DNA of 64,000 bases from Actinomycetota bacterium (GTDB taxonomy: Bacteria; Actinomycetota; Actinomycetes; S36-B12; FW305-bin1): the NCBI GenBank assembly GCA_004297305.1, contig SCTR01000011.1:105503-169502 (forward strand). The letters are read 5' to 3'. A model generated the notes under the pieces. The model was not told where the DNA came from. It saw only the letters and a program-made list of their open reading frames with translations, and made no database searches. Within the stretch, counting starts at the first letter, position 1; every line of letters begins with the position of its first letter. Positions 1-8,726 of this stretch are shown one piece after another. The position numbers were made by a program, and so were the translations under genes.

Positions 1-287
1 AGCTTGTAGCCGGCCTTCCTCACCCGCTCGTAGAAGTCCTTGAGGTCGGCAAGCGTTTCGACCCGCATGGAGATCTGCTGGATCAGGTGCGGATCCTCGG
101 CCGAGGGGCGGCCCTTGACCAGGGCGATCTCATGATCGACGGCGGCCGGGTCGGCGCTCAGGAACGACCCTGACGCGCTCTTCTTCGTCACAGTCATGCC
201 GATGAAGTCCCGGTAGAACTCCGTCATGGCATCCAGGTCCTGGACAAAGATTCCGATGTGGCCCAGCCCGGTGACCTTTGCTGACAA
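1..287 (-). CDS. VOC (glyoxalase-type) protein, 3' part cut by window edge
   Basis: The first ~95 residues of a vicinal oxygen chelate protein are present; the C-terminus lies beyond the left edge. The N-terminus SAKVTGLGHIGIFVQDLDAM followed by EFYRDFIGMTV is the typical first beta-alpha-beta-beta unit of the glyoxalase/dioxygenase fold, with the metal-ligand His in GHIGI. I chose a TTG start at 285-287 because GGAGGA lies about 6 bases upstream and translation is in frame with the fold; there is no ATG in a suitable place. It lies 117 bases downstream of another VOC gene on the same strand, so it may belong to the same transcription unit. The substrate is unknown. Confidence 0.75.
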   Translation of the reverse strand, partial: MSAKVTGLGHIGIFVQDLDAMTEFYRDFIGMTVTKKSASGSFLSADPAAVDHEIALVKGRPSAEDPHLIQQISMRVETLADLKDFYERVRKAGYK

Positions 288-404
288 TGTGTCCTCCTGA
301 CAAGCGTCGTGGTCGACCTGCTGGACGCGAGGTCTTCCGGACGAGCGGCGATGCCGCTTTCAAGCACAGCGTAAGCCGTGCGCGGCGGTCGGTGCCCTAG
401 TACC

Positions 405-914
405 TCAGTTGGGCGGGCCCAGCCCGAGCATCGCGGCGATGTTGCCCTCGATCGCCGTACTGACGATCTCGACGCGGGACTGCTCGCCCGGACGCCGGTA
501 CTGGCCGTTGATCGCCACCGGCTGCCCACCGTCGACACCCTCGGTGTACGAACCAGCAACGTGCTCGAAGCCGGCAGCGGTCAGCTGACCGGCCGCCGCG
601 GTCATGTCGTCGACCCAGTACGCGACATGGTGCGGACCCGGGTCGCCCCAGTTGGTCCCGGGGATCGCCTCCATCAACTCGATGAAGGGATGCACGCAGC
701 TGAAGGCGGCGCGACGCCGTCGGTAGTGCATGCCGTCGGCAGGGGTCCACAGCAGTTGGTCGACGGTCTGCGGCGCGCTGAAACGGACGCTGAGCGTCGT
801 CCCGAGCACGTCCACGGCGGCCTCGACGTCGTCGACGACCACCCCGAAGTGGAACAGCTCGCCGAGGTCGGGGACCGGCGGACCCAGCTGGAGTGCCGGG
901 TCGACCAGGCTCAT
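405..914 (-). CDS. VOC family protein (glyoxalase/epimerase-like)
   Basis: A 169-residue single-domain VOC protein. LFHFGVVVDDVEAAVDVLG near residue 20 begins the first module and GPHHVAYWVDDMTAAAGQL begins the second, each contributing a candidate metal-binding His. The layout resembles methylmalonyl-CoA epimerase-like and lactoylglutathione-lyase-like proteins, but no specific substrate can be assigned. The ATG start at 914 overlaps the stop codon of the DoxX gene (ATGA), which shows translational coupling. With the upstream TauD-type oxygenase and the VOC gene at the window edge, the cluster looks like a small oxidative catabolic or detoxification operon. That role is inference from context. 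Confidence 0.82.
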   Translation of the reverse strand: MSLVDPALQLGPPVPDLGELFHFGVVVDDVEAAVDVLGTTLSVRFSAPQTVDQLLWTPADGMHYRRRRAAFSCVHPFIELMEAIPGTNWGDPGPHHVAYWVDDMTAAAGQLTAAGFEHVAGSYTEGVDGGQPVAINGQYRRPGEQSRVEIVSTAIEGNIAAMLGLGPPN

Positions 915-1435
915 GCGCTCGCGGCGGCGGCGGCCTCCCGGGACCGCACGACGCTCCGCCGACGCGAGATGACCACCGAGGCCATCGTCACGGCCGCGCC
1001 GACGCCGGCCAGCCGCAGCCCCAGCCCGGGACGCCAGCGCAGCGCGTTGTCGACCGACGCTGAGCCGGGGCCGGTGAGTGCCAGCGAGGCCGCCACCAAG
1101 GCGAGCATCGCCGGATACTCGATGCCGCCCTTGATGACGAAGAAGCCCTTCGGCAACTGGGTGCTCGCCGCCACGATCATGGTGCCGGTCACCATCGTCG
1201 ACCCGATGGGGGTGCCGGCCCCGGCCGCCAGCAGCAGGCCGCCGCCGAACTCCCCGATGCCGGCCGCCAGCGCCGAGCGTTCGGCCGGCTCGAAGCCGAG
1301 CCGGCCCATCATGCCGGTGGTGCCTTCACGGCCCCCGCCACCGAACCAGCCGAACAACTTCTGCGCGCCATGGGCGGCAACGGTCAACCCGGTCCCGACT
1401 CGCAGGACCGCCAGGCCCGCGTCTGCTGTCCCCAT
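911..1435 (-). CDS. DoxX family integral membrane protein
   Basis: A 174-residue protein with four hydrophobic segments, beginning MGTADAGLAVLRVGTGLTVA and followed by the DoxX signature HGAQKLFGWFGGGG. Members of this family are membrane subunits or redox-associated proteins related to thiosulfate:quinone oxidoreductase DoxD and the mycobacterial oxidoreductase complex. The ATG at 1435 is the only in-frame start that gives the canonical DoxX N-terminus; the longer open frame upstream runs into the TauD gene. The 3' end overlaps the VOC gene by four bases and the gene lies 52 bases after the dioxygenase, so all three are probably co-transcribed. Confidence 0.85.
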   Translation of the reverse strand: MGTADAGLAVLRVGTGLTVAAHGAQKLFGWFGGGGREGTTGMMGRLGFEPAERSALAAGIGEFGGGLLLAAGAGTPIGSTMVTGTMIVAASTQLPKGFFVIKGGIEYPAMLALVAASLALTGPGSASVDNALRWRPGLGLRLAGVGAAVTMASVVISRRRSVVRSREAAAAASA

Positions 1436-1487
1436 CCGATGGTCGCTCCGCTCCGACGTCGATGTATGACGGTGTCCGACCGGGTGG

Positions 1488-2405
1488 TCAGCCGCCGAAC
1501 GGCTCGCCGACGATCGCCTGCGAACGGAAGCCGTCCGCGCCGACCGGGACGTCGCCGGCAACGGTGATCCGCTGCATCTTGCGGGCCATGTCGGCGTCGC
1601 CGATGTCGACCGGACCCAGGTGTGCCGTCGACCGGTTGTCCCAGAACGCGACACTGTCGGCCTGCCAACGGAACCGCACCGAGAACTCCACGCGCGACAG
1701 GTGCTCGCACAGCAGGCCCAGCAGCCGCTTGCTCTCCAGTGCGCTCATGCCGCAGATGTACGAGGTGTACTGCGGGTTCACGAACAGCAGCTTCTCGCCC
1801 GTCTCCGGGTGCACCCGCACCACCGGGTGGACCGCGACGGGGGTCTGCACGCCGGCCTTCGCGTTGGCGAACTCGGAGTAGTCGACGCCCTTGTGGACCG
1901 CCTGCAGCCCATCGATCATGTCCTTGAGCGGCTGCGACAGCGTCCGGTAGGCCTCAACGAGGTTGAACCACAGGGTGTCTCCGCCGGCCGGCGGGATCAC
2001 GATGCCGTGCAGGATCGAACCCAGCGGCGGGTTGACGACGTAGGTGTTGTCCGTGTGGACCTGCAACTCGATGGCCGGCGGGGCCGCCAACCGGTGGCTG
2101 CCGTCGAGGTACTCCTTGACCTCCTGGACGTCCAGCGCGTAGAGCTCCGGATGTCCGGCGACGCCTTCCCGAGCCGGGTGGGCCGGAGTGACCTTGCCGA
2201 ACTGCGCGCCGAAGCTGATCTGCTGCTCGGGCGTGATGTGCTGGTCGCGGAAGAAGATCACTCGCCACTTGAGCAGCAGGCTGCGGATCTCCGCGACCAC
2301 GTCGGCATGCAGCGGCTCACGCAGGTCGACGCCGAACACCTCGGCACCGATCAAGCTGGTCATGGGCCGGACCTCAAGCTCCGTCCGCACCGTCGTCTGG
2401 CTCAT
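1488..2405 (-). CDS. TauD/TfdA family Fe(II)/2-oxoglutarate dioxygenase
   Basis: A 305-residue cytoplasmic non-haem iron oxygenase related to taurine and 2,4-D dioxygenases. The iron triad is visible as H117 and D119 in the motif VHTDNTYVVNPP and H262 in WDNRSTAHLG. R279 in the segment MQRITVAGD is the likely 2-oxoglutarate carboxylate ligand. Length matches the family (280-310). The ATG at 2405 is preceded by GAGGAGGA. Taurine use cannot be inferred from homology alone because many TauD proteins act on other substrates. It leads a DoxX-VOC group, and a divergence-like gap containing GTACGTAC (2522-2529) separates it from a MarR gene, which is a plausible local regulator. Confidence 0.88.
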   Translation of the reverse strand: MSQTTVRTELEVRPMTSLIGAEVFGVDLREPLHADVVAEIRSLLLKWRVIFFRDQHITPEQQISFGAQFGKVTPAHPAREGVAGHPELYALDVQEVKEYLDGSHRLAAPPAIELQVHTDNTYVVNPPLGSILHGIVIPPAGGDTLWFNLVEAYRTLSQPLKDMIDGLQAVHKGVDYSEFANAKAGVQTPVAVHPVVRVHPETGEKLLFVNPQYTSYICGMSALESKRLLGLLCEHLSRVEFSVRFRWQADSVAFWDNRSTAHLGPVDIGDADMARKMQRITVAGDVPVGADGFRSQAIVGEPFGG

Positions 2406-2621
2406 CGTGTCCTCCTCGTCCCCGTCGGCTCGTTCTGTCGGCTCGTCCTCATCTGCGCCGCGCCGGGGGTTCCGCCACAGCGGGCCGCGGCAGCTCCACG
2501 GTAGTTCAGGCCGATGAAGTAGTACGTACCATACCGCGAGCAGACCTGTGCTACCGCCCCGGGTGCTCCACCCGGCGTAGCGCCTGCACCACTGGGTGAT
2601 CGCGACGCGAGCGCTGAACCG

Positions 2622-3092
2622 TCACAACCGGTCGGCCAACCGTTCCAGCAGCGGCAAGGCCGCCAAGAGTTGCTGCTGCTCCTCGGGGCTGAGCTCCGCG
2701 CCGAGCGCGCGGGCGACGTGCTGGGCGTTACGGGAGCGTCGGCCCGCCAGGAGTCGGCGGCCGGCCGGGGTCGCCCACAGCGTCGATCGCCGGCCGTCCT
2801 CGGCGTCCATGCCGCGCGCGATCAGGCCGCGGTCCTCCAGCTTGCCGACGATGGCGCTGATCGCCTGCGGGCTGATCCGCTCCTGCTCGGCCAGCGCCGT
2901 CGGCGGCAGCGCACCGTGCCGTTCGAGGCGGGCCAGCACGGACAGGTCCGACGCCGTCACCTCGCCGCCGAGGTCGCCGAGCCGGAACCGGCGCACGATC
3001 CGGCCGACCACGATGCGCAGGTCGTTGCCGAGTTGGTTGAGATCGATCGAGTCCGTGCCAGTGCCGGCGGCCGGGGTCGCTGCGGTATCCAT
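2622..3092 (-). CDS. MarR family transcriptional regulator
   Basis: A 156-residue winged-helix regulator. The recognition region reads LTAL-like PPTALAEQERISPQAISAIVG, with the wing LEDRGLIARGMDAEDGRRSTL at about residues 95-118, both typical of MarR proteins. The ATG at 3092 starts MDTAATPAAG. It lies 216 bases upstream of the TauD-type oxygenase gene on the same strand. The gap contains the 8-bp palindrome GTACGTAC (2522-2529), a candidate but unproven operator. Ligand and targets are unknown; control of the neighbouring oxygenase operon is inference from position. Confidence 0.88.
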   Translation of the reverse strand: MDTAATPAAGTGTDSIDLNQLGNDLRIVVGRIVRRFRLGDLGGEVTASDLSVLARLERHGALPPTALAEQERISPQAISAIVGKLEDRGLIARGMDAEDGRRSTLWATPAGRRLLAGRRSRNAQHVARALGAELSPEEQQQLLAALPLLERLADRL

Positions 3093-3149
3093 GCCGAGAG
3101 GATAGGTGTACCGCGCCTTCCGAACCCATGGCCTGACAGGAACTCTGCG

Positions 3150-3656
3150 CTAGGCGCCGGGTTCTTCGATCCAGTCGTACCGGACCTGCGTCCGCAGCAG
3201 GACGTCCGCCACCGACCGGCGGCGCGGACTCACGACGCACCACAGGAGGCCCAGCGGAAACAGCACGCAAACCGCGGCTCGCAGAAACGCTGTGGCCCAA
3301 CCCAGTCGGCGGCCGCGGCCGCTGACGACCCGCAGACCCAGCAGATGGTCGCCGTACGTCCGGCCCGTCGTCACCCACGACGCCGTGAAGTAGCCGACGG
3401 TCAGCACCAGGCAACAGGCGATGGCCACCGGATACCTCACCGAAGGCCACGAGAACGACACCGGCTGCGAGAGAAACTGCACAGCGGCCCAGCCCAACCA
3501 GGCGGCCGCCGCGATCGCCACGACGATCCCCGCATCGACGACGTTGGCGAGCAGCCGGCTGGCGAAACCGGCGGGCAGCTTCTGAAAGGCACGAGCATTC
3601 TTCGGGATCTGGCGCTGTTGACGTCGGACCACCCGGACGTCGGGCGGTTCGGTCAC
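3150..3656 (-). CDS. RDD family membrane protein
   Basis: A 168-residue protein with three hydrophobic segments and the defining Arg-Asp pattern: ASRLLANVVDAGIVVAIAA near residue 32 and GRTYGDHLLGLRVV near residue 98. RDD proteins are small integral membrane proteins, some implicated in Na+ or Li+/H+ exchange, but most lack a known function. The start ATG overlaps the stop codon of the preceding gene by four bases, so it is translationally coupled to the repeat-containing protein encoded upstream. Confidence 0.85.
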   Translation of the reverse strand: MTEPPDVRVVRRQQRQIPKNARAFQKLPAGFASRLLANVVDAGIVVAIAAAAWLGWAAVQFLSQPVSFSWPSVRYPVAIACCLVLTVGYFTASWVTTGRTYGDHLLGLRVVSGRGRRLGWATAFLRAAVCVLFPLGLLWCVVSPRRRSVADVLLRTQVRYDWIEEPGA

Positions 3657-4669
3657 TGCAGTGGCTCCTGGGCTGCCGCAACAGATTCTGTCGGGTGGCT
3701 CGGCTCTGTCGGGGTGCTACCGGCGGTCCGGCCGCGCCGGCCACGGAAGAGGATGCGGTCCACGGCGCGCCCGAGTGCCTCGTCGGCCTGGATCCCCTGC
3801 AGCCGGACACCCTGGACGGCCTCCGAGGCGATCGAGCCGGTGGACACCCGAATGATCTCGGCGAGGTCGATCTCCTCGACCAGGTAGTCGGCCAGCCCGA
3901 CCAGATCGACCCGCTGCCGGACCACCTCGGTGAGGTCGAGGGTGTTCAGGGCATCGGTGACGATCGGACCCAGCTCGACGTGGTCGACCACGACGCGCGT
4001 CAGGTCCACCCGGGCGAGGACGGCGTCGACGAGTGCCGCGGTATCGAGCTGGGCGATCACCGCCGCAGCGAGCTGGTCGAGGTCGGTCCGCTGCACCGCG
4101 GTGGCCAGCAATCGGTCCAGGTCCAGTCGTTCCAGAACGCCGACGGCGACAGCGGTCACGTCCACCCGGTCGACAACGGCGGCGACCACTCGTTCCGGGC
4201 CGACCAGGCTCACTGCCGTCGTCGCCACGGCGGGAGCGGCCGATGCAGTCCAGGTTGCCAGCGCCTGGACCGACCCGTCCCGTTCGCGCTCCCAGCGGCT
4301 GGCCAGACGTTGCAGCGCGGCGGCGGCAGTGAAGCGCTCGGGCACGCCGGGCGGTGCCAGCGCGAAGCCGACGACCGGTCGCATGACCTGGCTGCCGCGT
4401 CGAAGCGCTCGCGCCGCGAGCCCGGTCGCGCTCCAGCCCACGGCGAGGGCGAGCTCCGCCCCGGCCGCGATCGGTCGCGCCGACCGGCCGTCGGTGGCGT
4501 GACCGACGGAGGACTCCGACAGCGAGCGAGCGACGAGGTCGGCGGCCACTGCCGCCGCGCCGAAGGCGACCCGGACAACCTGCGCGAGCTGGTCGGCATC
4601 GGGCACCGCGACGGCCGGGACCGTCGACGGCAGCATCGCCCCCGTTCGGGATACGGGCTCGGTTGTCAT
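3653..4669 (-). CDS. Repeat-rich protein coupled to RDD protein, function unknown
   Basis: A 338-residue protein of no recognised function. Residues about 160-285 are built from roughly eight degenerate units of ~15-16 residues with a pattern like V-D-L-x-x-V-V-x-x-V: for example RVDVTAVAVGVLERLDLDRL, then QRTDLDQLAAAVIAQLD, then ARVDLTRVVVDHVEL, then NTLDLTEVVRQRVDLVGL. This periodicity suggests an alpha-solenoid or a long amphipathic, membrane-lying surface. The central part before it (ALAVGWSATGLAARAL) is mildly hydrophobic. I chose ATG 4669 because AGAGGAG lies 4-10 bases upstream; a longer frame to 4708 has no ribosome site. It overlaps the RDD gene by four bases, and similar pairs are known in other actinobacteria. 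Confidence 0.7.
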   Translation of the reverse strand: MTTEPVSRTGAMLPSTVPAVAVPDADQLAQVVRVAFGAAAVAADLVARSLSESSVGHATDGRSARPIAAGAELALAVGWSATGLAARALRRGSQVMRPVVGFALAPPGVPERFTAAAALQRLASRWERERDGSVQALATWTASAAPAVATTAVSLVGPERVVAAVVDRVDVTAVAVGVLERLDLDRLLATAVQRTDLDQLAAAVIAQLDTAALVDAVLARVDLTRVVVDHVELGPIVTDALNTLDLTEVVRQRVDLVGLADYLVEEIDLAEIIRVSTGSIASEAVQGVRLQGIQADEALGRAVDRILFRGRRGRTAGSTPTEPSHPTESVAAAQEPLQ

Positions 4670-4894
4670 GATGCTCCTCTGCAGGCCGACCTCATCGTCG
4701 CGCGCCACACGCGTCCGGTCGAGCGCGGCGTGCCCGCTGGCTGCCTGGTCGTGCCGAGCTGCCGGCGTCCGGCCGGCGCCGTCACAGGTCCTGGAACCGG
4801 CCGAGTCGCAGGCTCGGGTCGCGTCGGCGACGCTCCGGCCAGACCGGCGATAGTGCCAGGCCGGCGATAGTGGTTGAGCGACAATGTCACGATC
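4670..4894. other. Intergenic stretch without a gene
   Basis: Divergent gap between the repeat protein and the binding-protein gene. I see no supported coding region here. The short open frames in it lack ribosome sites and codon bias. The only clear signal is the promoter that follows at 4895-4924. Confidence 0.5.
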
Positions 4895-4924
4895 TTGACT
4901 CGGCTACTGTGCGTACTCTATAAT
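4895..4924 (+). promoter_or_regulatory. Near-consensus sigma-70 promoter for the binding-protein gene
   Basis: TTGACT at 4895-4900 and TATAAT at 4919-4924 are separated by 18 bases. This is a strong housekeeping-type promoter for such a GC-rich genome. It would start transcription near 4931 and leave a ~110-base leader before the lipoprotein start at 5044. Confidence 0.7.
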
Positions 4925-5043
4925 GCGGCACCAACGGGGCGTCTGCCGCGACCTGAGGTCGCTCACCGATTCTTCTGGCGCTCCGTCTGCCATGTCCGTT
5001 CCGTTTGCTATGCCCCCGTCACGTCGTTGAGGAGACAGAACTC

Positions 5044-6096
5044 GTGGATAGGTCAACACCTCGGATGAGGCCGGCACGGCTGGCGATGATCGGCGCGGCG
5101 GCAGCCGTGCTGGTGCCAGCGATCGCCGCTTGTGGGAGCGACGCCGGCCCGTCCGCCTCCGGATCGGCGGCGCCGCTGACCTTGAAGGTCGCCGTCTCCA
5201 TCCCGGACCCCTCGCAATCGCAGGTCTTCATCGCGCAGCAGGCGGGCTACTTCAGGGAGTTCGGCCTCGACGTCCAGATCTCGCTTCCCGGGCCGAACAC
5301 CGTGACGTCGGTGTCCTCCGGCCAGGTGGACGTGGCCTTCGGCGGCGCGGGAGCGCCGGCGTCGGTGCAGAACCAGGGGAAGGCGACCTCGATCGTCTAC
5401 TGGGGTCTGGGCAACAAGGCGGCCGGCTTCGTCATCGGCAAGACCGGCATCACCAAGATCGAAGACTGCAAGACGATCATTACTGTGCCCCAGGCGACGT
5501 CGCCGTACGGCTGGGCGGTCGCCTACCAGAAGGCGCTCGACCTGAAATACCAGATCGTGCCGCAGGGCGATGCCTCGGCCATTTCCAACAGCGTGGCCGC
5601 CGGCACCAACGACTGCGGTATCACGACATTCGGCACGATCTACCCCGCGGTCGCCGCGGGCAAGGCGACGGTCATCGTCGATCCCCGCAACGTCTCGTCG
5701 CTGCCGGCCAAGCTGCAGCCGCTGAACTTCGCCGACACGGCGGTCTGGGGCCTGCGTGACAACCTCAAGAACAAGCAGGCCGAGCTCGTCGCCTTCATCA
5801 AGGGCATGGACAAGGGCCTGAAGAAGATGAAGAGCGACACCCCCGACCAGCTGGCGACCCTCCTGCTGCAAGACAGCGTGTGGAAGGGCTACACGAAGGA
5901 TCAGCTGGCGATGCTGATCAAGGAGCAGATGTTCGGCTTCGCACCCGAGGACGGCTTCATCTCCGAGGCCGCCTGGGCGCAGGACGTCGTCTTCTTGAAC
6001 CAGTCGGCGTACCCCTACGTCCAGGCGAACGACCCGAACTGGTCGTACGCCGCGCGGGTCGACATGGGCCCGTACAAGCAGGCGCTCGGCAAGTAG
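5044..6096 (+). CDS. ABC transporter substrate-binding lipoprotein (NMT1/SsuA-like)
   Basis: A 350-residue lipoprotein. The signal peptide has basic residues (RMRPARLAM), a hydrophobic core and a lipobox ending IAACGSD, so the mature protein is tethered outside the cell membrane. The body starts LKVAVSIPDPSQSQVFIAQQ and has AGYFREFGLDVQI and GQVDVAFGGAGA, as in NMT1/SsuA/nitrate-type binding proteins for sulfonates, pyrimidine precursors or similar small organics. I chose GTG 5044 because GAGGAG lies nine bases upstream; ATG 5065 is an alternative that still keeps a signal peptide. No permease or ATPase gene is adjacent, which is unusual, so its transporter partner must be encoded elsewhere. 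A strong promoter precedes it and a terminator follows. Confidence 0.85.
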   Translation: MDRSTPRMRPARLAMIGAAAAVLVPAIAACGSDAGPSASGSAAPLTLKVAVSIPDPSQSQVFIAQQAGYFREFGLDVQISLPGPNTVTSVSSGQVDVAFGGAGAPASVQNQGKATSIVYWGLGNKAAGFVIGKTGITKIEDCKTIITVPQATSPYGWAVAYQKALDLKYQIVPQGDASAISNSVAAGTNDCGITTFGTIYPAVAAGKATVIVDPRNVSSLPAKLQPLNFADTAVWGLRDNLKNKQAELVAFIKGMDKGLKKMKSDTPDQLATLLLQDSVWKGYTKDQLAMLIKEQMFGFAPEDGFISEAAWAQDVVFLNQSAYPYVQANDPNWSYAARVDMGPYKQALGK

Positions 6097-6144
6097 CACC
6101 TACTCCGCATCGCGGCACACCTGCCGCCGATGCCGGCACCGGAC

Positions 6145-6187
6145 GACGGCGACCAGCGGCGACCACGCCGCGGGTCGCCGTCTTTCG
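6145..6187 (+). terminator. Intrinsic terminator after the binding-protein gene
   Basis: A perfect 10-bp stem, GACGGCGACC at 6145-6154 and GGTCGCCGTC at 6173-6182, has an 18-base loop and is followed by TTTCG. It lies 48 bases after the lipoprotein stop codon and isolates it from the copper ATPase promoter. Confidence 0.65.
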
Positions 6188-6218
6188 TTGGTGATCAGTG
6201 CCTTTCGTACTCTTGCCC

Positions 6219-6240
6219 CGTATACCCCAGGGGGGTATGG
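6219..6240 (+). promoter_or_regulatory. CsoR-type copper operator overlapping the copA promoter
   Basis: ATACCCC (6222-6228) and GGGGTAT (6232-6238) form a 7-bp inverted repeat about AGG. The GC-run palindrome flanked by TA is the typical form of operators bound by the copper sensor CsoR and its RcnR-family relatives. The overlapping TATACC at 6221-6226 could be the -10 element. No csoR gene lies in this window, so the repressor would act from elsewhere. That it responds to Cu(I) is inference from the downstream gene. Confidence 0.6.
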
Positions 6241-6248
6241 TCGCGGCC

Positions 6249-8726
6249 ATGGGTACGCAACTGCCGTCAGTGACCGACCCGGTGTGCGGGATGCAGGTCG
6301 ACCCGGCCACCGCGCGCGAGCACGTGACGTACGACGGGCATACGACGTACTTCTGCTCGGCCTCGTGCCGGGCCACGTTCGAGGCCGACCCCAGCCGCCA
6401 CGTGGCCGCGCCGGCCGACGGCCACACCGATCACGCCCATGCCGGGCACGACCATGCCGGGCACGACCATGCCGGGCACGACCATGCCGGGCACGACCAT
6501 GCCGGGCACGACCATGCCGGGCACGACCATTCGGGCCACGGCTCGCCTGCCACCGTCGGGAGGGCCGAGGGTCCGGTCGCGGAGTGGACGTGCCCGATGC
6601 ACCCGCAGATCCGCCGCCCCGGCCCGGGTCCGTGCCCCATCTGCGGCATGGCGCTCGAACCGGTGATGGCGACCGTCGACGACGGACCGAGCCCGGAGCT
6701 GCGCGACATGACCCGCCGCTTCTGGGTCGCCGTAGCGCTGTCCCTCCCGGTGGTACTGCTGGAGATGGGCGGGCACTTCTTCCCCGCCATCCGCGGAGCG
6801 GTCGGCGGGGAACAGGCCGCCATCTATTGGCAGTTCGCGCTCGCGACGCCGGTCGTGCTGTGGGCGGGCTGGCCGTTCTTCGTTCGCGGCGTCCAGTCGG
6901 TCGGCAACAAGAGCCTCAACATGTTCACCCTGATCGCGATGGGCACCGGCGTCGCCTGGGCGTTCTCGGTCGTGGCGACGTTCCTGCCTGGGGTGTTTCC
7001 GGATTCGTTCCGCGGCATGGACGGCACCGTCGACGTGTACTACGAGGCGGCCGCGGTCATCACCACCCTGGTGCTCCTCGGTCAGGTCCTCGAACTGCGG
7101 GCCCGGGAGCAGACCTCGGGTGCCATCAAGGCCCTGCTCGATCTCACCCCGGCCACTGCGCACCGCCTCATCGACGGCCCGGACGGTCACGCCACCGAGG
7201 AGGACGTCGCACTCGACGACCTCGCCGTCGGCGACCGGCTCCGGGTCCGGCCCGGCGAGAAGGTCCCGGTCGACGCCGTCGTGACGGACGGTCGCTCCAC
7301 CGTCGACGAATCGATGGTGACCGGGGAGTCGATGCCGGTGACCAAGCGCGCCGGCGACACCGTGATCGGTGGAACCGTGAACCAGTCCGGTTCGCTGGTG
7401 GTTCGTGCCGACAAGGTCGGCCGCGACACCATGCTCGCGCGCATCGTCCAACTGGTGGCCGACGCGCAGCGCTCCCGCGCACCCATCCAACGCACGGTCG
7501 ACCGGGTATCCGCGGTGTTCGTCCCCGCTGTCATCGGTGTCGCGGCGTTGGCGTTCGTCAGCTGGGCGCTCTTCGGCCCCGACCCGAAGCTGGCGAACGC
7601 CCTGGTCGTTGCGGTCGCCGTCCTCATCATCGCCTGCCCGTGTGCGCTGGGCCTCGCCACGCCCATGTCGATCATGGTCGGCGTCGGTCGTGGCGCCGGG
7701 CTCGGCGTCCTCATCAAGGACGCCGAAGCGCTGGAGCTGATGGAGAAGGTCGACACCGTCGTGGTCGACAAGACCGGCACCCTGACCGAGGGGAAGCCGA
7801 CGGTCACCGACGTCGTCCTCGCGGACGCCTCCAGGTCCGCCGGACACGACCGGGCGGCAGTTCTGCGGTTCGCCGGGGCTGTGGAACAGGCGTCCGAGCA
7901 CCCGCTGGCGCGGGCGATCGTCGCCGCCGCTCGGCCCGAGGGCAGCAACGCCCGGCTGCCCGGCGTGGCCGACTTCGACGCCCCGGCCGGCCGGGGCGTC
8001 GTCGGTGCGGTCGAGGGCCACCTGGTGCGCGTCGGGACCGCCGCGTTCCTGCGAGACGAGGGCCTCGACCCGGCGTCGCTCGACGCGGCCGCCGAACACC
8101 TGCGCGGGCAGGGCGCGACCGCGGTGTTCGTCGCCGTCGACGATGTCGTGGCTGCCGTGATCGCGGTCGCGGACGCGGTGAAGGACACGACCCCGCAGGC
8201 ATTGCGCCGGCTGCGCGACGAGGGCATCGACGTGGTCATGCTGACCGGCGACAACGCCACGACTGCCCAGGCGGTCGCGGCCAGGCTCGGCATCCAGCAC
8301 GTCGAGGCCGAGGTGATGCCGGACCGCAAGAGCGAACTCGTCGCGCAGCTACGCGCCCAGGGCAAGGTGGTCGCGTTCGCCGGCGACGGCGTCAACGACT
8401 CCCCGGCGCTGGCAGCTGCGGACGTCGGCCTGGCGATGTCGTCGGGCACCGATGTGGCCATCGAGTCCGCCGGTGTCACGCTGCTGCGCGGCGACCTGAA
8501 CGGCATCGCGCACGCCCGCTCGCTGTCCAGAGCGACGATGCGCAACATCCGGAGCAACCTGGCATTCGCCTTCGGCTACAACATGATCGGCATTCCGGTC
8601 GCCGCAGGGGTGCTCTACCCGCTGTTCGGCGTTCTCCTGTCACCGATCATCGCTGCGGCGGCGATGGCCCTCTCGTCCGTCTCGGTGATCGGCAACGCGC
8701 TGCGGCTTCGCAGCCAGCGGCTCTGA
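6249..8726 (+). CDS. copA: Copper-translocating P1B-type ATPase with YHS and His-rich N-terminus
   Basis: An 825-residue membrane pump that hydrolyses ATP to export copper. In order: a YHS metal-binding domain (residues 8-51, DPVCGMQV and FCSASC), a His-rich linker with six AGHDH units, a heavy-metal-binding domain (WTCPMHP, CPICGM, ~112-138), then the pump core. The core has the membrane metal site CPC at 463-465, the phosphorylated Asp507 in DKTGTLT, SEHPLA and the hinge GDGVND near 712. CPC together with YN and MxxSS in the last helices points to the Cu(I) class P1B-1. I chose ATG 6249; ATG 6237 lies within the operator and would be near-leaderless. The last 87 bases overlap the convergent glutaminase gene. 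Confidence 0.9.
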   Translation: MGTQLPSVTDPVCGMQVDPATAREHVTYDGHTTYFCSASCRATFEADPSRHVAAPADGHTDHAHAGHDHAGHDHAGHDHAGHDHAGHDHAGHDHSGHGSPATVGRAEGPVAEWTCPMHPQIRRPGPGPCPICGMALEPVMATVDDGPSPELRDMTRRFWVAVALSLPVVLLEMGGHFFPAIRGAVGGEQAAIYWQFALATPVVLWAGWPFFVRGVQSVGNKSLNMFTLIAMGTGVAWAFSVVATFLPGVFPDSFRGMDGTVDVYYEAAAVITTLVLLGQVLELRAREQTSGAIKALLDLTPATAHRLIDGPDGHATEEDVALDDLAVGDRLRVRPGEKVPVDAVVTDGRSTVDESMVTGESMPVTKRAGDTVIGGTVNQSGSLVVRADKVGRDTMLARIVQLVADAQRSRAPIQRTVDRVSAVFVPAVIGVAALAFVSWALFGPDPKLANALVVAVAVLIIACPCALGLATPMSIMVGVGRGAGLGVLIKDAEALELMEKVDTVVVDKTGTLTEGKPTVTDVVLADASRSAGHDRAAVLRFAGAVEQASEHPLARAIVAAARPEGSNARLPGVADFDAPAGRGVVGAVEGHLVRVGTAAFLRDEGLDPASLDAAAEHLRGQGATAVFVAVDDVVAAVIAVADAVKDTTPQALRRLRDEGIDVVMLTGDNATTAQAVAARLGIQHVEAEVMPDRKSELVAQLRAQGKVVAFAGDGVNDSPALAAADVGLAMSSGTDVAIESAGVTLLRGDLNGIAHARSLSRATMRNIRSNLAFAFGYNMIGIPVAAGVLYPLFGVLLSPIIAAAAMALSSVSVIGNALRLRSQRL
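6441..6530 (+). repeat. Six perfect 15-bp tandem repeats coding a His-rich metal-binding linker
   Basis: The unit GCCGGGCACGACCAT is repeated six times without a mismatch and encodes AGHDH each time. The perfect identity at the DNA level, including wobble bases, means recent expansion. Copy number could vary among strains and change the number of copper ligands in frame. Confidence 0.95.
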
